Source: Clostridia bacterium (GTDB lineage Bacteria; Bacillota; Clostridia; Christensenellales; CAG-138). Taken from it: a stretch of 51,885 bases of DNA. The stretch lies in NCBI GenBank assembly GCA_017523925.1, contig JAFWVQ010000039.1, positions 1-51,885 of the forward strand, read 5' to 3'. The position numbers and the translations under genes were made by a program. The notes beneath the pieces are model-generated. The model ran no database searches and had not been told where the DNA came from. It was given only the letters and a program-made list of their open reading frames with translations. Each line of letters opens with the position of its first letter. Position 1 is the stretch's first letter. Below are positions 16,833-26,678 of this stretch, piece by piece.

Positions 16833-17684
16833 ATGAAAAAGAGCAGCTTTTATATCCCCTTGATCATCGCGGCTGCCGCTTCGATGGCGGCATGCTCGGT
16901 GAAAACTCCGAGCGGGAGCACGCCTCCCTTGCCCGATGTTGAGTTCGGCGAGATGGGCGCCTACAACGAATGGGCGGAATCATATGGGTACGCCGGCGGC
17001 CTCTTGACGCAGGATGGCATGAACGGAGTTTATATGGACCGATTTATGACACCTCCGGGATCCCCCGGCTATGATTCGGGCAGTATAGTGATCGGCGACA
17101 GCCGCTGCTGCCAGCTCGGCATCTATCAGCAGCGCTCGGGTCGGAGCGACTTTGCCGCTTTCGGCGTTTGGGGAGGGCGATATTGGGTCAATAGAGCACC
17201 TGCAATAATGACCGATACGCTCGTTTCTGCGGTCGAAAGCTGCTTCAGAAGACAGATCGAAGTCCATGGGCGCAGCAGGATCTTCTTTTTTGCGACCGTG
17301 AATGATTATGACAGCACCGGAAGCAAGAATGCCGAGAGCATAGCGCAGGCCATAAAAGCCGCAGAAAAGCTTGCCTTGATGGAGTATGAGTTCAAAGGAA
17401 GCCTGCATAGACCCGAAGTGATCGTGATCGGCTTTGACGGCTGCATGGAAGGGGTTACGGCTTACGGATCGGGTCCCAATGGGTTCAACGGCTATATCGC
17501 TGAGTATAACTCGGCGCTGAGAGCCGCCGTTGAAAAGAGCGGAGTGTTAAAGGAATATGCCGATCGCTTTACCACCGTCCCTGAGATAGCGGGAACGACC
17601 GGATTTATCTGCGATGCGCTTCACTACGATGATCTGACTTTGAACAAGATCTGCGAGCATATCCGCAAGTCCGCAGAGCCTTGA
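16833..17684 (+). CDS. SGNH/GDSL-hydrolase-like lipoprotein
   Basis: This 283-residue secreted lipoprotein has a lipobox cysteine at residue 21 (SMAAC). The mature part carries the sparse SGNH blocks: IVIGDSR around residues 86-91 with nucleophile candidate S90, TVNDYD with N157 and D158 in the position of the block III Asn, and DALHYDD with D261 and H264 as the acid/base pair. This suggests an extracellular esterase, possibly acting on acylated polysaccharide or peptidoglycan, but the substrate cannot be read from sequence. I start at ATG 16833 (AGGTAGAG upstream); the longer frame runs back through the tRNA and is not credible. Confidence 0.75.
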   Translation: MKKSSFYIPLIIAAAASMAACSVKTPSGSTPPLPDVEFGEMGAYNEWAESYGYAGGLLTQDGMNGVYMDRFMTPPGSPGYDSGSIVIGDSRCCQLGIYQQRSGRSDFAAFGVWGGRYWVNRAPAIMTDTLVSAVESCFRRQIEVHGRSRIFFFATVNDYDSTGSKNAESIAQAIKAAEKLALMEYEFKGSLHRPEVIVIGFDGCMEGVTAYGSGPNGFNGYIAEYNSALRAAVEKSGVLKEYADRFTTVPEIAGTTGFICDALHYDDLTLNKICEHIRKSAEP

Positions 17685-17734
17685 GTATGGCGGCAAGCAT
17701 GGAGATGTTATAATAAACGGATGCTTTAAACGAT

Positions 17735-17770
17735 GAAGCCCCGGCGCGGCCGGGGCTTCTGTTTGTATGG
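17735..17770. terminator. Bidirectional terminator between the SGNH lipoprotein and htrA
   Basis: A perfect 10-bp GC-rich stem GAAGCCCCGG / CCGGGGCTTC (17735-17744 and 17750-17759) is followed by TGTTTGT on the plus strand. It sits between convergent genes. Confidence 0.8.
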
Positions 17771-17798
17771 TTTTTGTGGTTCGTATGGATAATGTCGG

Positions 17799-19220
17799 TC
17801 ATCGGACGCGGATACCGTATTTCGCTCCGCCGTATGCGTCGTCAAGCACCTTGCTTCCGATCGCGTTCAGGTCGCCGACTGTCAGCGTGCAGGTATGGTA
17901 TTCGCCGTCGCGCCAATAGGTGATCTCAACACTGTCGCCATAGGTTTTGGTCCTGATATACGCACCAAGCGCCTCGTTATCCTCTATCTTAACGTCGTCT
18001 GCCTGAGTGATGATATCATCGGCATACAATCCCGCTTCGTGCGCGGGACCGCCTTCCGTGACTGTGTACACAAGGCCGCCAACGGGGATGCCGTATTTCT
18101 CGGCTGTCTCTGGCGTTACGAAAACCGTTGAAAGTCCGATGCCGGGACGCACGATGCCTCCCTGTGCTATGAGCTCGCGTGCAGTTTCCATAGCAGTGCC
18201 GATGGGGAGCGCAAAGCCAAGACCCTCTGCTGTTATCGGTTCGCCGTTTTCATCATAGCTTGCCACAACTGTCTTGGCGGAGTTAACGCCGATCACAAGT
18301 CCGTTCATATCGAAGAGCGGGCCGCCGCTGTTGCCGGGATTGATCGCGGCGTCGATCTGGATATAGTCGTTGCGAACACCGTCGATGGTAACGCTTCTTT
18401 CGATCGCGCCGACCATGCCGAAGGTCGCTGTGAAGCTGAGCTCCTCGCCGGTCGGATGCCCTATCGCGAGCACGAAATCACCCGTGCGCACCCTTGAGGA
18501 ATCGCCGATCGTCAGCGTCTTCATGACGGCCTCTTCGGGCGCTCTTAAAACGGCCATGTCGGTTCGAACATCGCTTCCGACGATCACCGCATCGTACTCA
18601 CTGCCGTCGTAGGTAGTGATGCGAACGTTTGCCGCGTCCTCAACGACGTGCGCGTTTGTGAGGATGTATCCGTCATCGGTGATGAAGAAGCCTGAACCGG
18701 TGCCGGTATGGGCGGAGCTTCTCGGAACGCCGGAGTAGCTGTTCACGATAACAACGCCGGCGGCGTTTTCGTCGTATAGCTCGTTGAGTCCCGCACCGAA
18801 ATTCATCACGGGGTCATCCTCGGGCGGAGCAGGCGTTGGCAGCGCAACGTTCGGATCGGTGTGCGCCGAAGGGCTCTTTGCATCGTTGTCGGATGATGCG
18901 CCGTTTGAGCTCTGCTCGGGTAGCGGCGTTTCGATCACCGATGTGCGCTTCGTCTCGCCTATCGCGGATGCGATCGACTTGACGTCAACGAATCTTGCAA
19001 GAAACACCAGACTTGCGATCAGTGCGCCGAGCACTGTGAAAACGAATGCGGTGAGCACTATCACACCTGCGGACGGCACCTTCTTATGAATGATGGTGGT
19101 CTGCGTTTGAAGGGGGCCGCCCTCCTCACGCCAAGCGACGGTGCGCTGACGGTCTCCGTCGTCATTGACGGTGCTTATGGGGTCGGTGAAAAACTCGATT
19201 TTCGGATCCTTTTCTTCCAT
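17799..19220 (-). CDS. HtrA/DegP-type membrane-anchored serine protease with PDZ domain
   Basis: This is a 473-residue envelope quality-control protease. The N-terminal 48 residues are cytoplasmic, one TM helix spans about 51-75, and a Ser/Pro-rich linker runs to about 138. The trypsin-like domain has the triad H191 (ILTNAHVVEDA), D221 (DVRTDMAVL) and S298 (INPGNSGGPLF). One PDZ domain follows (about 370-460). I start at ATG 19220 because GGAGGAACT precedes it; the 97-residue upstream extension overlaps the histidine kinase. It directly follows the two-component genes, so it is a likely target and member of that envelope-stress unit. Confidence 0.93.
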   Translation of the reverse strand: MEEKDPKIEFFTDPISTVNDDGDRQRTVAWREEGGPLQTQTTIIHKKVPSAGVIVLTAFVFTVLGALIASLVFLARFVDVKSIASAIGETKRTSVIETPLPEQSSNGASSDNDAKSPSAHTDPNVALPTPAPPEDDPVMNFGAGLNELYDENAAGVVIVNSYSGVPRSSAHTGTGSGFFITDDGYILTNAHVVEDAANVRITTYDGSEYDAVIVGSDVRTDMAVLRAPEEAVMKTLTIGDSSRVRTGDFVLAIGHPTGEELSFTATFGMVGAIERSVTIDGVRNDYIQIDAAINPGNSGGPLFDMNGLVIGVNSAKTVVASYDENGEPITAEGLGFALPIGTAMETARELIAQGGIVRPGIGLSTVFVTPETAEKYGIPVGGLVYTVTEGGPAHEAGLYADDIITQADDVKIEDNEALGAYIRTKTYGDSVEITYWRDGEYHTCTLTVGDLNAIGSKVLDDAYGGAKYGIRVR

Positions 19221-19272
19221 AGTTCCTCCGATACGGCCTGCAAGTTTTCTTGCAGGCAGATTATTATCTTGC

Positions 19273-20730
19273 TCAAGCTTTTCGTGCGGGAGCGTTCGTG
19301 CGCCTGAGCGTAAAGCTGAATTCGGTAACGCCGTTTGCGGACGATGCCGATATATGCTCGCCGTGCTGATCGAGTATGAGCTTAACGATCGACAGTCCCA
19401 GTCCGGTGCCCGAAGTGCCGGTATAGGTGTGCGCCTTCTCGGCCTTGTAAAAGCGATCGAAAAGGCGGGGGATATCCTCACCGGATATGGGTTCGCCGCT
19501 GTTCGAAACACTGATACGAACCGTTTGCTTGTCTGTCTCGAGCGAAACGCCGATCATACCGTTCTGCTTATCGGTGAACTTGATCGCGTTGTCGATCAGA
19601 TTGTGCATGACCTGATCTATCCTGTCGCGGTCGGCATCGACGTACACAGGTGAGTCAGGCAGATCGGCCTCAACTCGGATCTTGGCAGCTTCGATCCTGC
19701 TTTCAAAGGTCAGCAGCGAGCGCACGATGAGCTCGCCAACGTCGAAAATGCTGCGGTTGAGCTTATATTGCCCCGATTCGATGCGCGCCATGTCAAGCAG
19801 GTCGTTTACTATCGCGGTCATACGCCTGTTCTCGTCAAGCACAACGCCGAAATACCTGCCGTGCTCCTCTGGCGGGATAACTCCTTCCTCCATCGCTTCA
19901 AGAAAGCCTCGCATAGAGGTGAGCGGTGAGCGCAGCTCGTGTGAAACGTTTGCAACGAATTCGCGCCTTGCTCTGTCGAGTCCGGCGACCTTGTCCGCCA
20001 TGTCGTTGAAGCTCCTGCCGAGGATGCCGAGCTCATCGTTCTGAGTCAGATGGACCCTTGCCTCGAAGTCGCCGCGCGAGATCTCGTTCACAACGTCCGT
20101 CATATGGGAGATCGGTTTCGTTATCCTTTTGGTTATTATAAATGTAATCACCGCAGTAATCAATACCGCAGCGAGCGCTGCCGCAAAAATGTCAAAATAC
20201 AGTTCGGAAAGTGACGAATATTCATCGCTCATGTCATAATGCAGCAGGATCGAACCGTAATCGCCCTGTTCGCCCTGAAGGGGCTTGATGATGCTTAGCG
20301 TGCGGATGCCGGCGGAACCGCTCAAAAGATCGGTGTAGTAGGTGCCTTTAGGGGTGCTCTCTCCGCTTGCGGAGGAAACGAGCTCCTCGATATCGAGCTC
20401 AACACATACCTTCCACTTGCTGCCCGTTTGGTAATCGTAGAAGCTGCGGGTGCCGATGGCAGGATCGTCGAAACGGATCTGCAGCAGCGCATCGAACTGG
20501 CGAACGATCGCAAGTATCTTTTCCCTTGCTACGTAGCGCTTATCGCTGTCGAGATACTCATCATGAACTATCAGCGCGATCTCATCGACCTCGCGCGAGA
20601 GGCTGTTCTTGGCGTTGTTTAAATAGTTGTTTTTAAAAATCGTGCTCGAAACAACGCCGAGCAGTATGATAACCGCAACGGCGAAGGACAGATATGCTGC
20701 CATCATTCTCGAAAAGAGCGTTTTAAACAT
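19273..20730 (-). CDS. Sensor histidine kinase (HAMP, HisKA, HATPase)
   Basis: This 485-residue membrane kinase has TM1 at about 12-34, an extracytoplasmic sensor domain of about 145 residues, TM2 at about 180-200, and HAMP at 201-253. The phosphoacceptor H264 lies in NVSHELRSPLTSMRGF. The ATPase has an N box (VMHNLIDNAIKFT) and a G box (GTSGTGLGLSIVKLILDQHG). It phosphorylates the OmpR-type regulator encoded 113 bp upstream on the same strand. The extracytoplasmic domain is dCache/PAS-like in length, but I cannot name its ligand. The pairing with HtrA downstream suggests an envelope-stress sensor. Confidence 0.93.
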   Translation of the reverse strand: MFKTLFSRMMAAYLSFAVAVIILLGVVSSTIFKNNYLNNAKNSLSREVDEIALIVHDEYLDSDKRYVAREKILAIVRQFDALLQIRFDDPAIGTRSFYDYQTGSKWKVCVELDIEELVSSASGESTPKGTYYTDLLSGSAGIRTLSIIKPLQGEQGDYGSILLHYDMSDEYSSLSELYFDIFAAALAAVLITAVITFIITKRITKPISHMTDVVNEISRGDFEARVHLTQNDELGILGRSFNDMADKVAGLDRARREFVANVSHELRSPLTSMRGFLEAMEEGVIPPEEHGRYFGVVLDENRRMTAIVNDLLDMARIESGQYKLNRSIFDVGELIVRSLLTFESRIEAAKIRVEADLPDSPVYVDADRDRIDQVMHNLIDNAIKFTDKQNGMIGVSLETDKQTVRISVSNSGEPISGEDIPRLFDRFYKAEKAHTYTGTSGTGLGLSIVKLILDQHGEHISASSANGVTEFSFTLRRTNAPARKA

Positions 20731-20843
20731 AGCCGGGTCCTTTTCGCTCTTGCACTGATTCTTAATTGCTTGATCGTTAGGGCGGGGAAGAGCGCATGCT
20801 CATTCCCTTCGGCGGGCTGGTGCGGGGAGGAGGATAAGCGAGT

Positions 20844-21530
20844 TCAGCTCAACTCAACAAACTTGTATCCGACACCCCATATGGTTGCGATCTCCCATTT
20901 GTCGCTGTCTCCGAGCCTGGAGCGTATGCGCTTGATATGAACGTTGATGGTTCGGCTGTCCGATCCGTTGTCGTAGCCCCATACCGCGCTCATTATCTGG
21001 CTGCGTGTGAGCACCTGGCCCTTATGTGAGATGAGATAATGCAGCAGCTCGAACTCCTTGTGCGGCATGTCGCAGAGCCTGCCGCCGCAGGTGACGGTGT
21101 AGTTATCCGTATCCATGGTGATATCGCCTGCGGTTATGATATGGCCTTCATCGGCAGCACCTGCGCCGGAGCGTCTGAAAACGGCTCGTATCCGCGCAAC
21201 GAGCTCCTTGGAATCGAAGGGCTTAACGATATAGTCGTCCGCTCCGCAGTCCAACCCCTGTATCCTATCAGGAACGTCGCCCTTTGCGGTCAGCATTATG
21301 ACGGGAACGTTGCTGATCCTGCGAAGCTTTTCAAGTATCTCCCATCCGTCCATGCCGGGCAGCATCACGTCGAGCAGGATCAGATCGGGCTTGAATTCCT
21401 CGAATGCGGAGATGGCGTGTGCGCCGTTTTTGCAGGTGTATATGTCATAACCCTTGCTCTTGAGATAAAGCGAGAGTATCTGACAGATCTTTTCATCGTC
21501 GTCAACGACGAGTATGCGTTCATTGTCCAT
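20844..21530 (-). CDS. OmpR/PhoB-family response regulator
   Basis: This 228-residue two-domain regulator has a receiver domain with the acidic pocket DDDE (10-13), phosphoacceptor D54 (LILLDVMLPGMDGW), the conserved T in VIMLTAKG and K in IVKPFDSKEL. A C-terminal winged-helix DNA-binding domain follows (TRSQIMSAVWGYDNGSDSR, then VHIKRIRSRLGD). I use ATG 21530, with GGTG six bases upstream, rather than GTG 21539, which overlaps that site. It is followed by its kinase and an htrA-type protease. Confidence 0.94.
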   Translation of the reverse strand: MDNERILVVDDDEKICQILSLYLKSKGYDIYTCKNGAHAISAFEEFKPDLILLDVMLPGMDGWEILEKLRRISNVPVIMLTAKGDVPDRIQGLDCGADDYIVKPFDSKELVARIRAVFRRSGAGAADEGHIITAGDITMDTDNYTVTCGGRLCDMPHKEFELLHYLISHKGQVLTRSQIMSAVWGYDNGSDSRTINVHIKRIRSRLGDSDKWEIATIWGVGYKFVELS

Positions 21531-21593
21531 GTTTTTCACCGGTTGATCATCAGATTATTCTTTTGTTTCAAGCTGCTCATGCAGCTAAAGCGG

Positions 21594-22052
21594 CTAAAGC
21601 GAGCGAACACCTATGCCGTTTTTTAGAAGCAGCGCGGCCGTAACGCCGCAGCCCTCGCACAGCCTGCCGCAAAAGCTGCCGTCATAGATCTCGCCGCAGC
21701 CGCATGAGGGACTCTTCGATTTGAGCCACGCGGTATCTGCGCCGCAGCTGAGCGCGATACGGAGCGCCTCGTATGCCCCGAGGATGAATTCACGAGTAAC
21801 GTCGTGAAGCTCGCCGCACTCATCGCGCGACATCACCTTTGCACAGCCGCTCAGCACGTCCTCGCCGCCTCCGCCGATTATCTCGGCAGCGGGGCGCGGC
21901 GTAGGCAGACCGCCGAGGCATTCGGGACAAACCGCTATCGCGCAGCCGCTTTCAAACAGCCTCAGCGCTTCTTCATTCGGCTTGGACTGCGCATCATAGC
22001 GGCAGGGAATGCCAAGAAGGCAGCTTGATACAAGTGTTATTCTACCATCCAT
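21594..22052 (-). CDS. DUF523 family protein
   Basis: This small cytoplasmic protein of 152 residues has the DUF523 pattern: SSCLLGIPCRYDAQSK near the start, CPECLGGLPTPRPAAEI, AWLKSKSPSCGCGEIYDG and GEIYDGSFCGRLCEGCGVTA. It contains at least eight conserved-looking cysteines, consistent with metal or Fe-S binding, but the family's biochemical role is not established to my knowledge. It lies between mutS2 and the response regulator on the same strand. Confidence 0.88.
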   Translation of the reverse strand: MDGRITLVSSCLLGIPCRYDAQSKPNEEALRLFESGCAIAVCPECLGGLPTPRPAAEIIGGGGEDVLSGCAKVMSRDECGELHDVTREFILGAYEALRIALSCGADTAWLKSKSPSCGCGEIYDGSFCGRLCEGCGVTAALLLKNGIGVRSL

Positions 22053-22116
22053 TTATTAACTCCGTGTGGCAAAAATGAATACAATTGATTAACTTTTCCT
22101 CGGCAGCCGTAGCCCG

Positions 22117-24480
22117 CTACTTCAAAGTGACCACCGTAACGCCGAAATCGCCCTCGCCGTAGTTTCCGTTTCGGAACGATTTGACCCTGCTGTGGTTCTT
22201 GAGATGAGCCTGAATGCCCGCTCTCAACGCGCCCGTTCCCTTGCCGTGGATGATGTTCACCTCGCTCAAGCCCTGAAGGTGCGCGGTGATAAGGTATGAG
22301 TCCACGAGCGGGATAGCTTCGTCCACGAGCTTGCCGCGAATATCGAGCTCGAGACCAACGGTGTTTGCGGGGTTATACTCGACCTTCATTGAGGCGGTCT
22401 GCTGCTTTTCTTCGTTCGAGACCCTTATATCGGAGAGCTTGACGCTCATCTTGATGATGCCGATCTGCACCTGCACCTCGCCGTTTCGATCGGGTGCGGA
22501 AAGCACCGTTGCGGATTTGTCAAGGCTGACTACGTGCACCTTTTCGCCGGGGCGAACTGACTTGGGTGCTTTTCCGCCTGCATTCTTTGCTTCGGGAAGC
22601 TGTTCGGCAAGCGCGCCTTCGCTCTTTCTGAGCGCATCGCGCGTTTGCTGGATTATCCTGTCCGCTTCGCGCTGATCGATGCTCTTAATCGAGCGGATCT
22701 GCATAATCAGCTGCTCCATCTCGCGTCTGGTGTCGGCAACTATCTTGCGTGCCTCCTCGCGCGCCTTGAGCTTGAGCTCTGCCTTTGCGGATTCGAGCTT
22801 TTCGCGCTCTATACGGAGCTCCTCCGCGAGCCGCGCCTGCTCATTACGCGCAAGCTCCGCCTGCTCGAGCTCCTCCTCGGCGCGGCGCTTCTTGTTTTCG
22901 GCGTCCGAAAGCACGGCCTCGAAATCGGTATCCTCCTTCTTGATGTAGCTTCTTGCGCTTTCGATTATGTATTCGGAAAGCCCAAGCCTGCGGCTTATCT
23001 CGAAGGCGTTCGATTTGCCGGGGATGCCGATGAACAGGCGATAAGTCGGGCAAAGCTTATCCACGTCGAACTCCATCGAAGCGTTTTCCATGCCCTCGTG
23101 GGTGAGCGCAAATGCCTTGATCTCGCTGTAATGCGTGGTGGCGGCGGTTATGCAGCCGCGCGAATGAAGCTCGTCAAGTATGCTCATGGCAAGCGCTGCG
23201 CCCTCGATGGGGTCGGTGCCTGCGCCAAGCTCGTCGAGCAGGATCAGGGAGCGGTCATCGGCATTATCGAGTATGAACACGATGTTGCGCATATGGCTTG
23301 AGAAAGTGGAAAGCGATTGCTCGATGCTCTGCTCGTCGCCGATATCTGCAAACACGCTTTCGAATATCGCAAGCTCGGTGCCCACATTTGCTGGCGCAAA
23401 CATGCCCGATTGCGCCATCAGCGTGAAAAGTCCGGTGGTCTTGAGCGTAACCGTTTTACCGCCTGTGTTTGGGCCGGTGACTATCAAAGTTTGAAAATCG
23501 GTGCCGAGGCGAATGTCGATCGGTACGATCTTATACGAGGGGATGAGCGGATGCCTGCCGCGGATTATGTTTATCCTGTGCTCGGCGTTGATCTTGGGAA
23601 TAACGGCGCGCATCTCCTTTGCAAGCTTGGCTTTTGCAAAGCAAATGTCGATCCTGCCGAGTATCATCAGATTGTCGAAGATATCGTTTGCATATGGCTT
23701 TATAGTGGCGGTCAGCTCGGTGAGAATGCGCTCGACCTCCGCCTGTTCTTCCATCGAAAGCCGCTTGAACTCGTTTCCGAGCTCCACAACGGCGGCGGGC
23801 TCGATGAAAAGCGTTTGACCGCTGCCGGATTGGTCGTGGATAAGCCCAGGGATCTGCTGACGATGCTCCTGCTTGACCGGCACGACGAAGCGCCCGTTTC
23901 TGATCGTTATCAGCGGATCCTGAAGGTATTTGGAATAGGTCGCTGAGCGGATGATACTGTTCAGCTTTTCGCGCGCTTTTTCGTTTGCGATGCGCTTTTC
24001 GCGCCGAATGCGGGCAAGCGCGGGGGACGCGCCGTCGAAAAGCTCGTTCTCGTTGAGGATGCATCGGTTGATCTCATCCTCAAGGAACATATGAGCGATG
24101 AGTCCGGACGCGATGTTTGCAAGAAGAACGGGTTCTGTCTCCTCCATCGAGCGAGGAACGAGCTGCTCGCGCGCGGTGCGGATAGCCTTGAGGCATTTGC
24201 CGATGTTTAAAAGCTCTTCGCAATTCAAAAACAGCACCGCATTGAGCAGCCTCAGCGCGGAACGCATATCGGGAAAATCGTCGACGGGGGAGTACCCGGT
24301 CTTGAGGAAATAACTCTCGGCTTCGCTCGTCAGAGTGAGCAGCTCGCGCACCTCGTCGAGTTCGGTGCTCGGGGTAAGCGCGTCCGCAAGCTCGCGGCTG
24401 ACGCAGCAGCAGCAGTGCTGTTTAAGCTTGCCGAGGATAACGTCATATTCGAGTGTTTTCAGAACTTTGCTGTTTATCAT
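22117..24480 (-). CDS. mutS2: Endonuclease MutS2 (MutSB)
   Basis: This 787-residue MutS-like ATPase is ascribed to suppression of homologous recombination and, in Bacillus, to rescue of collided ribosomes. It has Walker A GPNTGGKT at 336-343, Walker B LILLDELGAGTDP, a long charged coiled coil (about 520-640), and a C-terminal Smr nuclease domain with LDIRGKLVDEAIP and IIHGKGTGALR. The DNA-binding MutS I domain is absent, as in all MutS2. I use ATG 24480 (AGGA upstream); an ATG eight codons earlier has no ribosome site. An unusual run of four cysteines sits at residues 23-26. Confidence 0.95.
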   Translation of the reverse strand: MINSKVLKTLEYDVILGKLKQHCCCCVSRELADALTPSTELDEVRELLTLTSEAESYFLKTGYSPVDDFPDMRSALRLLNAVLFLNCEELLNIGKCLKAIRTAREQLVPRSMEETEPVLLANIASGLIAHMFLEDEINRCILNENELFDGASPALARIRREKRIANEKAREKLNSIIRSATYSKYLQDPLITIRNGRFVVPVKQEHRQQIPGLIHDQSGSGQTLFIEPAAVVELGNEFKRLSMEEQAEVERILTELTATIKPYANDIFDNLMILGRIDICFAKAKLAKEMRAVIPKINAEHRINIIRGRHPLIPSYKIVPIDIRLGTDFQTLIVTGPNTGGKTVTLKTTGLFTLMAQSGMFAPANVGTELAIFESVFADIGDEQSIEQSLSTFSSHMRNIVFILDNADDRSLILLDELGAGTDPIEGAALAMSILDELHSRGCITAATTHYSEIKAFALTHEGMENASMEFDVDKLCPTYRLFIGIPGKSNAFEISRRLGLSEYIIESARSYIKKEDTDFEAVLSDAENKKRRAEEELEQAELARNEQARLAEELRIEREKLESAKAELKLKAREEARKIVADTRREMEQLIMQIRSIKSIDQREADRIIQQTRDALRKSEGALAEQLPEAKNAGGKAPKSVRPGEKVHVVSLDKSATVLSAPDRNGEVQVQIGIIKMSVKLSDIRVSNEEKQQTASMKVEYNPANTVGLELDIRGKLVDEAIPLVDSYLITAHLQGLSEVNIIHGKGTGALRAGIQAHLKNHSRVKSFRNGNYGEGDFGVTVVTLK

Positions 24481-24528
24481 GGTAATATCCTGTTTTCGCG
24501 GCATATGCCGCGTGATCCGTTTTTTGAT

Positions 24529-26634
24529 TCAGTCCACTTTGCGATTCCAGTGCCCGCGCGTGGATGAAGGGTACTGCGCCTGTTTTTCTCCGCGAATCGC
24601 GGCTAAAAGCGCGCGCAGCCTTTCGAGCGAAACCGCTTCATCCTCTCCGAAGAAGCTCATGCGGAATCCGCGAACGGGCGGCAGCTTGTCGAAAAGGTCT
24701 ATCAGATCGCTCGTGTTGGAGTTGAGCATCCGCACAAGGCATTTATCAGCAAAACGAATGTTTGCAAGCGGGAAAACGCGCCCAGCCTCGTCCGTCACGG
24801 CTCCTGCGGTTCCAGAGCAGCTTTGACAGCGCCTGTATTCCTTTACAGGGCAGTGAAGCAGCTGCATAACGGGTACTCTGCCATGCGTCCACAGAAGCAA
24901 TCGGCTTCCGAACTCGGCGCAGATATCGCGCAACTGAGCGGCGGAAAGCTCAACGGAAGGCACTATGAGGTCGCAGCCGAGCCGTATCAGCTCGCTGACG
25001 GTGAAGCTGTTGAGTGCGTTCAGTCCGATGCCCGCTATCTTCAGCGGAAGTGCAGATATGAGCTCGAGCTGGCCGACGTTGTTCGCCTCCGCGCCGTCAA
25101 AGGCACCGCTTGAAACAAGGTGCGAGATCAGCTCTCGCTGAGCGGAGGTTATCAGCACGTTCGGGAGCAGAAGCACGAGCTTTTTTCCTTCGGGCTTTTG
25201 AAACGCAAGCTCGCGAAGCTCTTCGTTCGTAAAGCTTTGCGGTTCAAGCGATACGAGATCGGCCCCCGCTTCGAAAAGCTTTTTCGCTTCCGAAGCGTTC
25301 CGCGCGGCGCAGTAAACGATCTGCTTATCAAGATCCTTGCTTCCTGCAGCATGCTTTATAAACTCGCGCTCGTTCCGCGGCAGTTCGTTTCGAATATGGA
25401 AGCAGGCGAGGAGCCGCTCGGCGGCTTCCCTGCGCAGGGCATTCAGCGCGGCGGCGGAGATATAGCAGTTTTCGCTCATTTCGACAGCGCAGCTCTCGTT
25501 TGAAAGCGCAAAGGGAGTATCCCCGAGCTTTCCGAGCCTTGCCGCGTAGCTTCCCGCATTCTGCGGCTTGATCGCGGATTGAACGATCTCACCGGCGACC
25601 TCGATGCAAGCGCCGTCGGCCGAAGCCGAAAGCAGCGCGGGTTCACCGAGAGCAAGGCTCAGCTTCATGCGGATATCCCGCTTGCGATTTTCGCCGAGAA
25701 AGCTGTTTTTTGCATCGGTGACCGATTTGGGATCGGGCTTGCTTGAACCTATGCCGCCGGTCCGCACGCTGTCGCCGAAGAAATGCACGGTGCTGAACTC
25801 GCCCCTGTTGAAGAAACGGAAAAGTTCAAGCTTCATCCGCGAGAGCTCATCCTTTGAAGCTCCGTCGAGCGCGGCGCGATAGCAGCGTGTGACGGCGGCA
25901 ACGTATTCGGGCTTCTTCATCCTGCCCTCGAGCTTGACGCAGCATATTCCCGCGCTTTTAAGCTCGTCAAGATGCTCGATCATGCAGATGTCGTTTGGTG
26001 AAAGACAGAGCTCGTTTTGCTTCGGCGCACCGAAAACGCTTGCCGCCTTGCGGCAGGGCTGCGCGCAGGTGCCGCGGTTTCCGCTTCGTTCACCCGCCAT
26101 GGATGAATACAGGCAGCTTCCCGAAAAGCTCATGCACAGCGCGCCGTGGGCAAAGGCCTCGAGCTCAATGCTGCTCGAAACGGAGAGCAGCCTTATCTCA
26201 TCAAGGCTGACCTCGCGGGCAAGCACCGCGCGCTTGATGCCGGCTTTCTCGCAGTACGTGAGCCCGCCTTCATCATGAATGCCCATCTGAGTGCTTGCGT
26301 GCAGCGTAAGATCGGGCAGCTCGTGACGGATAAGCGCGGCCAAGCCTAGGTCCTGCACGAGAACGGCATCGGCTCCGTAACGATAGAGTTCGGCGGCAAA
26401 ATCGAGCGCGGCTCTCAACTCGCGGTCGAAAACGAGAGTGTTCAGCGTGATATACGCCTTAACTCCGCGCTCATGGCAGTAGTCGAGCGCGGAAACTAGC
26501 GCGTCGCCGGAGAAGTTGTCGGCAAAGCGTCTAGCGTTCAGTATGCTGCCGCCGAAATAGACAGCATCGGCGCCGTTTTGAACGGCCGCAGCAAGGCTCT
26601 CCCTGCTGCCGGCCGGTGAAAGCAATTCCATCAT
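24529..26634 (-). CDS. U32 family peptidase
   Basis: This 701-residue protein begins MELLSPAGSRESLAAAVQNG and contains the U32 segment LEAFAHGALCMSFSGSCLYS followed by GNRGTCAQPCRK, whose cysteines are typical of the Fe-S-containing U32/RlhA-like group. Family members include collagenase-like proteins and enzymes modifying 23S rRNA or tRNA, so true function is open. The C-terminal half (from about 430) is a second domain seen in long U32 proteins. ZapA is encoded just upstream and mutS2 downstream, an arrangement familiar from clostridia. Two adjacent ATGs (26634, 26631) are equally possible. Confidence 0.9.
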   Translation of the reverse strand: MMELLSPAGSRESLAAAVQNGADAVYFGGSILNARRFADNFSGDALVSALDYCHERGVKAYITLNTLVFDRELRAALDFAAELYRYGADAVLVQDLGLAALIRHELPDLTLHASTQMGIHDEGGLTYCEKAGIKRAVLAREVSLDEIRLLSVSSSIELEAFAHGALCMSFSGSCLYSSMAGERSGNRGTCAQPCRKAASVFGAPKQNELCLSPNDICMIEHLDELKSAGICCVKLEGRMKKPEYVAAVTRCYRAALDGASKDELSRMKLELFRFFNRGEFSTVHFFGDSVRTGGIGSSKPDPKSVTDAKNSFLGENRKRDIRMKLSLALGEPALLSASADGACIEVAGEIVQSAIKPQNAGSYAARLGKLGDTPFALSNESCAVEMSENCYISAAALNALRREAAERLLACFHIRNELPRNEREFIKHAAGSKDLDKQIVYCAARNASEAKKLFEAGADLVSLEPQSFTNEELRELAFQKPEGKKLVLLLPNVLITSAQRELISHLVSSGAFDGAEANNVGQLELISALPLKIAGIGLNALNSFTVSELIRLGCDLIVPSVELSAAQLRDICAEFGSRLLLWTHGRVPVMQLLHCPVKEYRRCQSCSGTAGAVTDEAGRVFPLANIRFADKCLVRMLNSNTSDLIDLFDKLPPVRGFRMSFFGEDEAVSLERLRALLAAIRGEKQAQYPSSTRGHWNRKVD

Positions 26635-26678
26635 GGCATTCTAAGGCTCAGTTCCCGCTTGATCAAAGAGAACTGAGA

